From Gammaproteobacteria bacterium (GTDB lineage: Bacteria > Pseudomonadota > Gammaproteobacteria > UBA9339), in assembly GCA_023480665.1 (NCBI GenBank), contig JAMCWR010000044.1, positions 1-42,797 on the forward strand: a stretch of DNA of 42,797 bases, in the 5' to 3' direction. Each line of letters starts with the position of its first letter. Position 1 is the first letter of the stretch. Both the position numbers and the translations under genes were made by a program. The notes beneath the pieces were generated by a model. The model was not told the DNA's origin and searched no databases. It worked only from the letters and a program-made list of their open reading frames with translations. Of this stretch, positions 8,432 to 17,077 are shown in pieces.

Positions 8432-10168
8432 ATGAAAAGACTTTTCCTTTTTTGTTGTTTCTTTCCAAGCTTAGCTTTAGCAATTACTTTTCAGGCGGGT
8501 ACTTACAAGTACTCCGCAGAAAAAACTTACTCAAACACATCTTCACTAGTTGATCGAGTTAAAAAGCATTTTAGTTTAGAAAATATTGTATTAGCTAATG
8601 ATAATAAATTTGAGGCTGGTTTAGGCTTTGGGTTTTCCAATGATCGTAAAACACCGACAGTAATGTGCGTTAATGGCGGGAATGCAACTTATGGTGGTTC
8701 GGGCGAGGGTTTAATTGATGTGGCGCGCAGTTACAGTTTGTATGAGGTAAAAAAACAACTGCATATGAACGCTGATGCTGATGTGGATATTGGCATTTTT
8801 TCGGATGAAATGGCAGCAGATTTTGTGCGAAATCTAGAGCAAGATCGGTATTCAGAATCGTTTATTTATCGTACTTGGATAAAATTAAAAAACTCTGTTT
8901 ATAACCCGCCTGAGCAGGGTGATATTTTAAATGGTTTAGGCAAAAGATTTCAAAATGATCCCGCGATGTTTCGCCAAGTTTGCGGCGATCAGTATGTTGC
9001 CCAAATGGAGTGGGGCGGTTATTTATATGTTGCAGTAAAATTCATCTTTAATTCAGAATCCGATATGCAAACATTTAATTCTGCAATGTCAGGTGCTTTT
9101 GGCGATGTATTTCAGATGTCGGCAAAATTTTCGCAAGCAATGTCCATGGTAAATAAAAATGGTGCGATAAAAATTCAAGCTTATCAGCTTGGAGGGGACC
9201 CAACAAAGCTTGGTAGAATTCTTGGGGGTGAAGGAGGGCAGGCACCAATTGTTTACTGTTCTTTTGATGATTTAGCCAGGTGTAAACAAATGCTTGATAA
9301 TGTAATTATTTATGCAACTAATACTACTGGTGATAATTTTCCAACGCAAATAACCATTGGGTCAGCAACAACCCCAGTGAGCGCTGCAAATACTAACTTA
9401 GACTTGCTCGATTACATTTATCTTGGGGTTATTATTCAATCAAAAAGTAAATTAACCCAAGAAATTAAAGACGCACGAAAGGAACTGGCGCAAGTTTTAG
9501 AACAAACAAAAGCAGATGAAGATCGCGCTAAATTTTTGATCAGTAGATTTTCTTATGTAGGGGATTATGTAGGGAAGCTGCAATCATTACTGCAAACATT
9601 GCAGCAAAATGAATCTTCGCTGATGAGCGCAGGTAGTAGTTGTTTTAGTGACTTAGATGGGTGTGTTAATGCTGCGAAAACGGCTTTGGCGAATTTAAAA
9701 CCAATTAATCGGAATTTATTAGAACAACCGTTTGAACAGGATATAAATGTAGCTGTAGGTGGGGACTTAAAGTTTGTGCGCGATCCAAAGTGGCATTGGA
9801 TTCCTGATACCCCAAGTGTCACATATGATTTAAAATCTGGCGGCGTTGCTTTTACTAATTATCCATCTATTTCGGCGAATGGCGGTAGGTTAGCCGAAGT
9901 ACCGCCATGCCAAAATACAAATATTTGGATGCTTGGTAATACTTTTAATTCGCTACAAGAAACATTTTTTGCCGTGTGTTGGTTTGACACCACAGTGGGT
10001 TCAGCGGCAATTCAGCAGCAACCTACCTGTAGCAATGGTTATAATATAGTATTTGGTGGGTTAGGACAGGGGCAAAAGCAGCAAACATATGGCCCTTGTA
10101 CCCCAGAATTATTTTCTTGGCATGATAGCTATAGCTTAACTTACAGGATTATGCATTACTCTGAGTAA
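8432..10168 (+). CDS. Secreted protein of unknown function, possibly MACPF-like
   Basis: The 578-aa protein begins with a clear signal peptide (MKRLFLFCCFFPSLALA) and follows a strong ribosome-binding site (TAGGAGGG). I do not recognise the family with certainty. Residues about 175-215, with FRQVCGDQYVAQMEWGGYLYVAVKF, recall the G-D/H-x-[FY] plus GG stretch of MACPF pore-forming proteins, but this is a weak resemblance. Residues about 340-400 form an amphipathic coiled-coil-like helix (QSKSKLTQEIKDARKELAQ). The C-terminal third is Cys-containing (CFSDLDGC, PPCQNTN, CWFDT, PTCSNG, GPCTPE), consistent with disulfide bonds outside the cytoplasm. It lies divergent from one barrel gene and convergent with another. 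Candidate secreted toxin or host-interaction protein; low certainty. Confidence 0.7.
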   Translation: MKRLFLFCCFFPSLALAITFQAGTYKYSAEKTYSNTSSLVDRVKKHFSLENIVLANDNKFEAGLGFGFSNDRKTPTVMCVNGGNATYGGSGEGLIDVARSYSLYEVKKQLHMNADADVDIGIFSDEMAADFVRNLEQDRYSESFIYRTWIKLKNSVYNPPEQGDILNGLGKRFQNDPAMFRQVCGDQYVAQMEWGGYLYVAVKFIFNSESDMQTFNSAMSGAFGDVFQMSAKFSQAMSMVNKNGAIKIQAYQLGGDPTKLGRILGGEGGQAPIVYCSFDDLARCKQMLDNVIIYATNTTGDNFPTQITIGSATTPVSAANTNLDLLDYIYLGVIIQSKSKLTQEIKDARKELAQVLEQTKADEDRAKFLISRFSYVGDYVGKLQSLLQTLQQNESSLMSAGSSCFSDLDGCVNAAKTALANLKPINRNLLEQPFEQDINVAVGGDLKFVRDPKWHWIPDTPSVTYDLKSGGVAFTNYPSISANGGRLAEVPPCQNTNIWMLGNTFNSLQETFFAVCWFDTTVGSAAIQQQPTCSNGYNIVFGGLGQGQKQQTYGPCTPELFSWHDSYSLTYRIMHYSE

Positions 10169-10205
10169 AGGGCTTACATCAAAAAACTTTTTTGTAGGCA
10201 AAAAA

Positions 10206-10227
10206 AAGGCGGAAGTAATTCCGCCTT
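10206..10227. terminator. Bidirectional intrinsic terminator
   Basis: A perfect 9-bp stem (AAGGCGGAA/TTCCGCCTT) with a GTAA loop is flanked by A-run and T-run on either side. It sits between two convergent genes ending at 10168 (+) and 10245 (-), so it can serve both. Confidence 0.88.
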
Positions 10228-10244
10228 TTTTAAAACTAAGCAGA

Positions 10245-10964
10245 TTATATGTTGAATTTATATGCAAGATGAATTGCAAATAAGTCAGCATTTGGTTGAT
10301 ATTTACCAATAACTGCCTCTTGTGGAACACCATTGAGTAAGTTACTGACATTAATATCACCTGGTTTTGGTTGGCCACAATAACGTGTCCAAGAAGCACC
10401 AGCGATTACGTTTGGAGTAATATAATAGTCACCACCGACTCCGAAGGCAACATTAAAAGTTCCGTAATCCTTGTCTTTAAACAATGGATTTAAAGCATGT
10501 ACTTGGCTGTAGAGATAGCCAACACCAATCTTTGCGTATAAGTCAAAGTTGTCATACACAGGAGCCTTTATTTTGCCAAATAACCCAAAAGCTTGCTCAC
10601 TCTTAACTTCAAAGATATCAGCAACTGCAGCATTAAGGAATGCTGAAACCTTTGGTTTATTGAAATAATAGTTATAATCAAATTCAGCAGCTAGGTATTT
10701 GGTGAAGTCGTAACCAATATAAGCACCGCCACCAAATCCGCCTTCATTAATTTCTTTTAGACCAAAATTATTCGCATTGGCAGTGATGGTAGATTTAAGA
10801 TTGTCCCAATTGGTGTTTACATAACCGCCAATTAATCCAATATAAACGCCTGTATCAGAAGTGGCGAGTGGTGCAGCCATTGGCTCTTCAGGTAGTCCGC
10901 CTGCAAAAGCAATTGTGCTAAGACCAAGTGCAAAAGCACTTACAAGTAATGTTTTCTTTAACAT
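10245..10964 (-). CDS. Outer-membrane beta-barrel protein
   Basis: The 239-aa protein has a signal peptide (MLKKTLLVSAFALGLSTIAFA|GG), a first strand VYIGLIGGYVN, repeated aromatic/glycine strands (GGAYIGYDFTKYLAAEFDYNYYF, FDLYAKIGVGYLYS), and a C-terminal HLAYKFNI. This matches the OmpA/opacity-like 8-stranded barrel type and resembles the shorter barrel at 7680-8279 in layout (about 30 residues of mature N-terminus, then barrel to the end). The start has a good ribosome-binding site (AGAGGAA). Function within the outer membrane is unknown. Confidence 0.85.
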   Translation of the reverse strand: MLKKTLLVSAFALGLSTIAFAGGLPEEPMAAPLATSDTGVYIGLIGGYVNTNWDNLKSTITANANNFGLKEINEGGFGGGAYIGYDFTKYLAAEFDYNYYFNKPKVSAFLNAAVADIFEVKSEQAFGLFGKIKAPVYDNFDLYAKIGVGYLYSQVHALNPLFKDKDYGTFNVAFGVGGDYYITPNVIAGASWTRYCGQPKPGDINVSNLLNGVPQEAVIGKYQPNADLFAIHLAYKFNI

Positions 10965-11096
10965 TGTAATAATTCCTCTTTTATAAAAGTGAAAAATATT
11001 TGTATGGATGAATCAAACCAACGTAAAAATCCTACCCTTTAATTCTAGTAAAATCAAGCATTTTTCATCAAGAAAAGATTGTAGCGGCGCATGAAG

Positions 11097-11247
11097 CTAG
11101 CGCTCTGTCAATTTCAATATGTCTAGTTTAGCACAAGCACGCTTAAAGGATTTGCTGGTGTATGTAGCGAAAATAAAGCGCAGCCCGAGGGACGAGGGCG
11201 AGCCATTTCGCGAAATGCACCAGCAAAGCCTCAGCGTGCGTTGTTAG
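11097..11247. repeat. MITE-like repeat element with long imperfect inverted repeats
   Basis: Positions 11097-11144 match 42577-42624 at 45 of 48 bases. From about 11136 the sequence forms a long imperfect inverted repeat: GCACGCTT (11137-11144) and TTTGCTGGTG (11151-11160) on the left face CACCAGCAAA (11218-11227) and AGCGTGC (11233-11239) on the right. The core holds a GC-rich stretch and the 14-bp palindrome CATTTCGCGAAATG (11204-11217). Positions 10965-11096 and 11248-11291 hold nothing else I can name beyond the leader of the barrel gene. Confidence 0.7.
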
Positions 11248-11291
11248 GAGACAAAATAGAGTTAGGCTTGATTTTAATTATATATATATTT

Positions 11292-13415
11292 TTACCCTTT
11301 TTTTCTAATTACACCAACTACAACAGGAAGGCTGCTGAGATGCCGAATCACTCTCTCAAGGTGGGCAATGTTTTTTACCAATAGCTTTAGTGTAACTAAG
11401 TGATAGCCGGTGCTTGGCTCGGTCATGCTGATATCATCGATGTTAGAATTTGCCGCTGCCACTGCTTTACTGACTGCGGCTAAAGATCCAGGTTGATTAA
11501 TAATCTCCACATTCAATATCACTTTAAAATCACCACTAACATCATCAGCCCAACGTACATGCAAATATTTTTCGGGCTGTTTTCGAAGTTTTGCAGCGCT
11601 TGGGCAATCCTCGGTATGAATTTCAAGGCCATGCCCGGTGCTTAAATAACCAACAATTGCGTCGCCGGGTATTGGATTACAGCAACCTGCAAAAGTTATA
11701 GCTAAGCCTTCGGCGCCATGAATTAATAGAGGTTTTAACTCATGTTTATGCTGTTCAGATACAGCAGCCTGTTTTTCTATAGCATTTGATAATTGATGTG
11801 CTACGAAAACCGCCAGCCGGTTTCCCATACCGATTTCTTCATAGAGATCATCGAGCTGTTTCAATTTTGCTTCTTTATATACTAATTCAAAAGCATGTGG
11901 CGGAATTTTTTTAAAATCGATTACAAGTTCAGACAATGCATTTTCGAGTAATTGTTTGCCAAGCGCAATTGCTTCAGAACGTTTCTGACTTTTTAGAAAA
12001 GTTCGAATACCACTCCGAGCTTTTGCTGTAACAGCAAAATTTAACCAGCCGGGATTTGGTTTTGCATCTGGTGCGGTAATAATCGAAACAGTTTGGCCAT
12101 TTGTTAACACTGTTGCAAGCGACATAAATTGGTGATCGATTCTTGCTGCGATACAAGTATTGCCAATATCTGTGTGAACTGCATAAGCAAAATCAACTAC
12201 TGTAGCGCCGCGAGGCAATTCTAAAATATGGCCCTTTGGCGTAAACAGGTAAACTTCATCAGGGAATAAATCAATTTTGACGTTTTCAATAAATTCTAAT
12301 GAGCTGCCAGTATTTTGCTGCATTTCAAGAAGGTTGTTAATCCACTGCTGCGCCCGAATGTGTGCAGCATCTTGAACTTTATCGTTAGCCTTATATAACC
12401 AATGCGCGGCAATGCCACTATTTGCAAATTGATCCATAGCTTGAGTGCGAATTTGTAACTCAACTGGTACACCATACGGGCCAAAAAGTATGGTATGCAG
12501 AGATTGATAACCATTATATTTTGGGATTGCAATGTAATCTTTAAACTTCCCTGGCACAGGCTTATAAACGCTGTGCAAAACTCCCAAAGCTCGATAACAA
12601 TCATCAATCGAATTTACTAAAACTCGAAAAGCATAAACATCCATAATTGTGGAAAAAGAAGCATGCCGTACGCGCATTTTTCGGTAGATGCTATATAAAT
12701 GTTTTTCACGGCCATAAAATTTGTAATCACTCAAACTACTTTTTGCAAAGCCCAATTTTATTTCTTGCTCGATAGTTTTCATGATCTCTTTACGATTGCC
12801 GCTAGCTTTTTCTACTGCATCTTGTAAAACGCGATAGCGTCTCGGATAAAGCGCAGCAAAAGAGAGATTTTCTAGCTCAACATAGATTTCATGCATACCC
12901 AGACGGTTTGCAATTGGCGCATAAATATCTAGCGTTTCTTTAGCAATGCGGATTCTTTTGTGTGGCACTACTGCACCAATGGTTCGCATGTTGTGCAAGC
13001 GGTCGGCAAGTTTAATTAATATCACCCGAATATCGCGTGACATTGCAAGCACCATTTTTCGGAAGCTTTCGGCTTGAGCTTCAGCTTTACTTGAAGCTTC
13101 AATTTGCGTAAGTTTAGTAACCCCATCGACTAATTCAGCAACCTGTTGACCAAATTGTTTGGCAATTTCATTTTTTGTAATAGGAGTGTCTTCAATTACA
13201 TCATGCAATAAAGCAGCGATGATGCTTTGATAATCCATGTGCATATTAGCAAGAATCATTGCTGCTGCTACAGGATGAATAATATAGCTTTCGCCATTAT
13301 CGCGTTTTTGGTTTTGATGAACTTCTTGAGCCAATAAATAAGCTTGATAAATTTGCTCAATTTTATCTTTTTCTAGATAGGAAAGTGTTTTGTGTAGTTG
13401 TTTATAAAGATGCAC
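11292..13415 (-). CDS. spoT: Bifunctional (p)ppGpp synthetase/hydrolase (SpoT/Rel)
   Basis: The 707-aa protein matches SpoT (E. coli 702 aa). Domains in order are: the HD hydrolase domain with IIHPVA (about 45-50) and LLHDVIEDT (69-77); the synthetase domain with YRKM, DVYAFRVLV and PGKFKDYIAIPKYNGYQSLHT; a TGS domain around DLFPDEVYLFTPKGHILELPRG; and a C-terminal ACT domain (VEIINQPGSLAAVSKAVA). The hydrolase HD residues are intact and the KFKD motif is of the basic RFKD type seen in bifunctional enzymes, so both making and degrading (p)ppGpp is expected. Start is a GTG (13413-13415). The gene follows gmk and rpoZ as in E. coli. Confidence 0.96.
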   Translation of the reverse strand: MHLYKQLHKTLSYLEKDKIEQIYQAYLLAQEVHQNQKRDNGESYIIHPVAAAMILANMHMDYQSIIAALLHDVIEDTPITKNEIAKQFGQQVAELVDGVTKLTQIEASSKAEAQAESFRKMVLAMSRDIRVILIKLADRLHNMRTIGAVVPHKRIRIAKETLDIYAPIANRLGMHEIYVELENLSFAALYPRRYRVLQDAVEKASGNRKEIMKTIEQEIKLGFAKSSLSDYKFYGREKHLYSIYRKMRVRHASFSTIMDVYAFRVLVNSIDDCYRALGVLHSVYKPVPGKFKDYIAIPKYNGYQSLHTILFGPYGVPVELQIRTQAMDQFANSGIAAHWLYKANDKVQDAAHIRAQQWINNLLEMQQNTGSSLEFIENVKIDLFPDEVYLFTPKGHILELPRGATVVDFAYAVHTDIGNTCIAARIDHQFMSLATVLTNGQTVSIITAPDAKPNPGWLNFAVTAKARSGIRTFLKSQKRSEAIALGKQLLENALSELVIDFKKIPPHAFELVYKEAKLKQLDDLYEEIGMGNRLAVFVAHQLSNAIEKQAAVSEQHKHELKPLLIHGAEGLAITFAGCCNPIPGDAIVGYLSTGHGLEIHTEDCPSAAKLRKQPEKYLHVRWADDVSGDFKVILNVEIINQPGSLAAVSKAVAAANSNIDDISMTEPSTGYHLVTLKLLVKNIAHLERVIRHLSSLPVVVGVIRKKG

Positions 13416-13452
13416 TGTGCTCTATTTTGCTCGAGTAACTATTGTTGATGTA

Positions 13453-13722
13453 TTAACTTTGCTCTTCAGCTTGTTCCTCAGTTGTTTCAGCAAGTGGTAT
13501 TAATTCTTTTGGATCAACCGGACGTTTTTCAAAAGAACTTTTATCGATTAAGCCTTCGGCAATTTCGCGAAGCGCGATGACAGTGGGTTTATCATTCTCT
13601 TCTGGGACCAAAGGCCTTGCGCCACCATTGGCGATTTGCCGTGCACGCTTTGTTGCAAGCAGCACCAACTCAAACCTATTATTTACACTACCCAAACAAT
13701 CTTCAACTGTAACTCGCGCCAT
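13453..13722 (-). CDS. rpoZ: RNA polymerase omega subunit
   Basis: The 89-aa protein starts [30 protein letters not shown], the standard omega N-terminus, which helps fold and hold the beta' subunit. The [11 protein letters not shown] helix follows, with an acidic tail ([10 protein letters not shown]). The ribosome-binding site is AGAGG. It lies between gmk and spoT, the conserved gammaproteobacterial arrangement, where omega also links RNA polymerase to ppGpp sensing. Confidence 0.96.
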   Translation of the reverse strand: MARVTVEDCLGSVNNRFELVLLATKRARQIANGGARPLVPEENDKPTVIALREIAEGLIDKSSFEKRPVDPKELIPLAETTEEQAEEQS

Positions 13723-13779
13723 AATAATTACCTCTTTTCTGTTTTATAATAAAAATAATTCAATTTTAAGCTTCTAAAG

Positions 13780-14397
13780 CTATTCTAGCAGTTCTTTGAG
13801 CAAATTTGCATATTTAATTGCTTGTAGAGGCTTTTTTAGCCGTTCAGCCAAGACAATATTTTTTAGATCATTAATTGCTTGATCAAATTTATCATTGATT
13901 ACCAGATAGTCAAATTCATGATAATGCGCAATTTCGCTGCTTGCAGCCTTAAGACGCGCCTCAATTATATCTGCAGCTTCGCGTTTTCTTCTTTCTAAAC
14001 GTAGCCTTAATTCTTTTTTTGAAGGTGGCAGAAGAAAAATACTAAAACAGGGCATAAGCTTACGAATTGCTGCCGCACCTTGCCAGTCAATATCAAGAAT
14101 GACGTCAAAACCTGCCACCAACTGCTCTTCTAGCCACTGCTTTGAAGTGCCATAGCAATAACCAAATACCTCGGCGTGCTCAATGAAGGCATTTTGTTTA
14201 ATCATCCCATCAAAAGTTTCTTGACTCACAAAGAAATAATGTTGATCAGCAATTTCTTTGGCGCGAATTGGCCTAGTTGTGTGTGAAACAGAAATCTTAA
14301 TATTATTTAATTCGCTTACCAACGCTCTTGCTAGAGTCGTTTTGCCAGTGCCGGATGCAGCGGCAATTATTATTAAATTTCCTTTGGGTATTGTCAT
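13780..14397 (-). CDS. gmk: Guanylate kinase
   Basis: The 205-aa enzyme phosphorylates GMP to GDP. The P-loop is AAASGTGKTTLARAL (about residues 12-26; the family usually has GxSGxGKS), followed by SHTTRPIRAKE and DQHYFFVSQETF for GMP binding and DVILDIDWQGAAAIRK. Length equals the usual 205-207 aa when started at the ATG at 14397. A longer frame to 14454 adds 19 residues not typical of the family; neither start has a clear ribosome-binding site. Confidence 0.94.
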   Translation of the reverse strand: MTIPKGNLIIIAAASGTGKTTLARALVSELNNIKISVSHTTRPIRAKEIADQHYFFVSQETFDGMIKQNAFIEHAEVFGYCYGTSKQWLEEQLVAGFDVILDIDWQGAAAIRKLMPCFSIFLLPPSKKELRLRLERRKREAADIIEARLKAASSEIAHYHEFDYLVINDKFDQAINDLKNIVLAERLKKPLQAIKYANLLKELLE

Positions 14398-14490
14398 AGT
14401 TTTAGTTTGAATATTTGCTGTTATGCACTCTTTAGAATTTTCTAAGCATAACAAATTTAAACTATAAATAGCAATACTAATCAGCGCTGA

Positions 14491-16377
14491 CTACCAGCCG
14501 CCGCCTCCGCCCCCACCGCCACCGCCGCCAGAACATCCGCCACCACTAAAGCCAGAAGTTGTTCCGGGTGGGGTAATGCTTGAGCTAATTACATTTGAAA
14601 AAGAGTCGGATAATACATGAGAAAAATTCACCGGGCTAAAGCCTGAATAATATCCGTGATACCAAGTTGGTTCATACTTTGCTTTTGCTAGTATATTTGT
14701 AAATTGCTCAGCCCATTTTTGCTCAACACCAAGAGCTAGCGCATAAGGTAAATACTTTTCAAATAACTCTGGGGTACGTTCCGGTGGATTGCGAAAATTC
14801 ATGCGATCTTTTTCAGTGGCTTCTAAAAACATTTTAAAGCCCTTAGTGTGGGCGTTTAATTTTTCTGCAATCAATGTAGGTCTTTTTAATAAAAACTTAA
14901 ATAATACGTTTATGCCAACCAGCAAAATACACAAAACTAAGGATATCCATGCGCTCACTGCCATGTTTGAAAAATTAGAAACAATTAAAATAAATGCTCC
15001 AATTAGCGCTATTTGTAAGATTATGCGCCAACCAAATTTTTTTGTAGCAATTGAAGTTCTTACTGGTCTTAAAAAAATTATTGCAATAAATATGCTGATA
15101 TATGCTATGAAAGCTAAGGTTGGTTCGATCAAAACAGTGGCAAAAATCACTAAGGCAGAAATAATAATACCCGCATATAAAAAACCGTGATTAGTGACAA
15201 AATAAGTTTGTTGAAATTCATTTTTTAATTCTGTTTTGTGAGCTTTTTCTACTTCTGCTATATCAAGATTTTTATTTAATTCTAGTGTGCTAGAGTTTTT
15301 AAACAATCCATTTGCAATAACTTTCTCAGCTTTTGATAATTCACCAGAAAAATTCGGTAATTTAAGTAGCGTGAAATAACTGGGTTTTGCCTCTTTAATC
15401 GTCAAATATCCTTTTACAGCTAAGCTTAAAATTGCGGCGACAAAAACCCTAATATCATAGCCCATATCTAAAATATAGCGTAATGCGGCTGGAGAAAACC
15501 CAGGTGGTGGATAGTATTCAGGAACAATCGTGATTGTGTTTGGGTCGCGCCCAAATTTATACCAGATAATTAAATAGTAAATTAGTAAAATAATTAAACC
15601 AAAAAATAAAGTATCAAAAGCAGCAAAATCAGCAGGTTCAATATTTAATGCTGCTAAAAGTCCTGATGGTGGTGTTATGAAGCCCTTTTTCCAGCCAACT
15701 ACAATTGTTAGCCCTTGATATGGCGCAAGCGCTTTTGTCGTTATAAATGCGACACTTCCGTCTTGCTGGAGTGAAGCGCGGTAATGTTGGCCGCGATCCC
15801 CAAAAACTCCAGTGAAAGCGGTAAAATCAGTGATATTTTGATAGGCACCTTCCGGCAATTTTACAAATGCTTCCACATTTTCAATCGGAAAAACCCAGCC
15901 GTTTCCAGTTACATTCCAATAAAGCTCATCATGATCGTTAAAAAACCCAATTTGACCCGAAGTAGAGTAGGTTAAAGCAAAGCTATAATTTCCTTTTGGT
16001 AAATAAGTATTGCTACTCCCAAGATAAATTCTTACACCATTAGCAAGCCTTTCTGTGTGAAAAGCTACAGGTTTATCATCAAGTGTAGCTGCAACCACTT
16101 TAAAGCTTACTCTATGTTTTTTGCCGTCATTTTTTGGATAAACAGTTGGGAAGTCGCGATAAATCCCATGCTTAATAAGCTCGCCATCAGTTGTTATATT
16201 AATGGTTTCGGTAACTAATTGTGACGCATCAGGTTTGACTTCAATTAGACTTTTGAAGGATTTTATTACCGGTGCATCTATTTGCGCTGGCGCAGCAAAC
16301 CCAGCCGAAGAAAATAACAAGATAAAAATTGCGCCAATGATAAATAATAATTTTTTAGTGCGTTGCATAAAATTCAT
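14491..16377 (-). CDS. DUF2207 (YciQ-like) membrane protein with polyglycine tail
   Basis: The 628-aa protein has a signal peptide or anchor ([19 protein letters not shown]), a periplasmic beta-rich DUF2207 domain (about 40-240), a membrane helix [19 protein letters not shown] (about 255-275), then the cytoplasmic [24 protein letters not shown] segment typical of the family. Two further hydrophobic hairpins lie at about 405-440 and 455-495. The C-terminus is a GGG run (GGGCSGGGG... ending GW), also typical. Function of YciQ-like proteins is not established; they pair with LemA genes in many genomes, and lemA is directly upstream here with an 18-nt gap. Confidence 0.88.
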   Translation of the reverse strand: MNFMQRTKKLLFIIGAIFILLFSSAGFAAPAQIDAPVIKSFKSLIEVKPDASQLVTETINITTDGELIKHGIYRDFPTVYPKNDGKKHRVSFKVVAATLDDKPVAFHTERLANGVRIYLGSSNTYLPKGNYSFALTYSTSGQIGFFNDHDELYWNVTGNGWVFPIENVEAFVKLPEGAYQNITDFTAFTGVFGDRGQHYRASLQQDGSVAFITTKALAPYQGLTIVVGWKKGFITPPSGLLAALNIEPADFAAFDTLFFGLIILLIYYLIIWYKFGRDPNTITIVPEYYPPPGFSPAALRYILDMGYDIRVFVAAILSLAVKGYLTIKEAKPSYFTLLKLPNFSGELSKAEKVIANGLFKNSSTLELNKNLDIAEVEKAHKTELKNEFQQTYFVTNHGFLYAGIIISALVIFATVLIEPTLAFIAYISIFIAIIFLRPVRTSIATKKFGWRIILQIALIGAFILIVSNFSNMAVSAWISLVLCILLVGINVLFKFLLKRPTLIAEKLNAHTKGFKMFLEATEKDRMNFRNPPERTPELFEKYLPYALALGVEQKWAEQFTNILAKAKYEPTWYHGYYSGFSPVNFSHVLSDSFSNVISSSITPPGTTSGFSGGGCSGGGGGGGGGGGW

Positions 16378-16395
16378 TTTAAGAAATGAGTTAAA

Positions 16396-16950
16396 TTAAA
16401 AAGATACTTTTGTCGGCTGTTTTTCAGCATCAGACTCAAGCTTAAGAAATTCAGCTTGAGTAAAGTGAAAAAGCCCTGCGACAAAACTATCAGGAAAAGA
16501 CTGAATTTTAGTATTATAATCGCGTGTAACTCCATTATAATAACGCCGAGCATTTTGAATTTGTTCTTCGATATCAGTCAGGTTTTTTTGTAGGTCAATA
16601 AAATTTGCACTGGCTTTAAGATCAGGATAATTTTCCGCTAAAGCAAATAGTTTATTTAAACCCAGAGATATCCCAGCTTCAGCCTTATCTTTTTCAATAA
16701 GTGATGTTGTGGAATTTGCTTGATTGCGGAGCTCGACCACCTGCGTGAAGATAGTATTTTCGTGTTTTGCGTAGCCCTTTACTGTTTCCACTAAGTTTGG
16801 AATCAGATCAAAACGCCGTTTGTATTGCACATCGATATCGCTCCAAGCCTCTTGCATCTGATTTTTTAAACGCACCATGTCATTATAAATTTTGACACCT
16901 AAAAGCAGCATTACCACGATAATCGCTAAAATCCCATATAGAATAATCAT
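16396..16950 (-). CDS. lemA: LemA family protein
   Basis: The 184-aa protein has one N-terminal membrane helix (MIILYGILAIIVVMLLLGV) and then the all-helical LemA domain, including MVRLKNQMQEAWSDIDVQYKRRFDLIPNLVETVKGYA (about 25-61) and the late ARRYYNGVTRDYNTKIQSFP. The ribosome-binding site is TAGGAG. A promoter-like pair lies upstream. It is followed by the DUF2207 gene in a likely two-gene operon. LemA-type proteins have no settled biochemical role. Confidence 0.94.
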   Translation of the reverse strand: MIILYGILAIIVVMLLLGVKIYNDMVRLKNQMQEAWSDIDVQYKRRFDLIPNLVETVKGYAKHENTIFTQVVELRNQANSTTSLIEKDKAEAGISLGLNKLFALAENYPDLKASANFIDLQKNLTDIEEQIQNARRYYNGVTRDYNTKIQSFPDSFVAGLFHFTQAEFLKLESDAEKQPTKVSF

Positions 16951-16984
16951 GCAAATCTCCTAATCTTTGTAAAACATGATGTAG

Positions 16985-17012
16985 TTTATATCAGGCGTTC
17001 AGTCTTGGCCAA
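16985..17012 (-). promoter_or_regulatory. Putative promoter for lemA-DUF2207
   Basis: On the minus strand, TTGGCC (17012-17007) and TATAAA (16990-16985) are separated by 16 bp, with a TG directly extending the -10 (TGATATAAA). It lies 35 nt upstream of the lemA ATG. Confidence 0.5.
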
Positions 17013-17058
17013 TATATTTACCAATCAAATAACTTCGGTATTGAATATTTTTTGCACA

Positions 17059-17067
17059 TGTTATATT
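17059..17067 (+). promoter_or_regulatory. Extended -10 promoter of radA
   Basis: TGTTATATT is an extended -10 (TGn plus TATATT at 17062-17067). The expected start of transcription would be only about 4 nt before the radA ATG, giving a nearly leaderless mRNA; there is no Shine-Dalgarno sequence. Confidence 0.5.
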
Positions 17068-17077
17068 TTCTCTTAAT

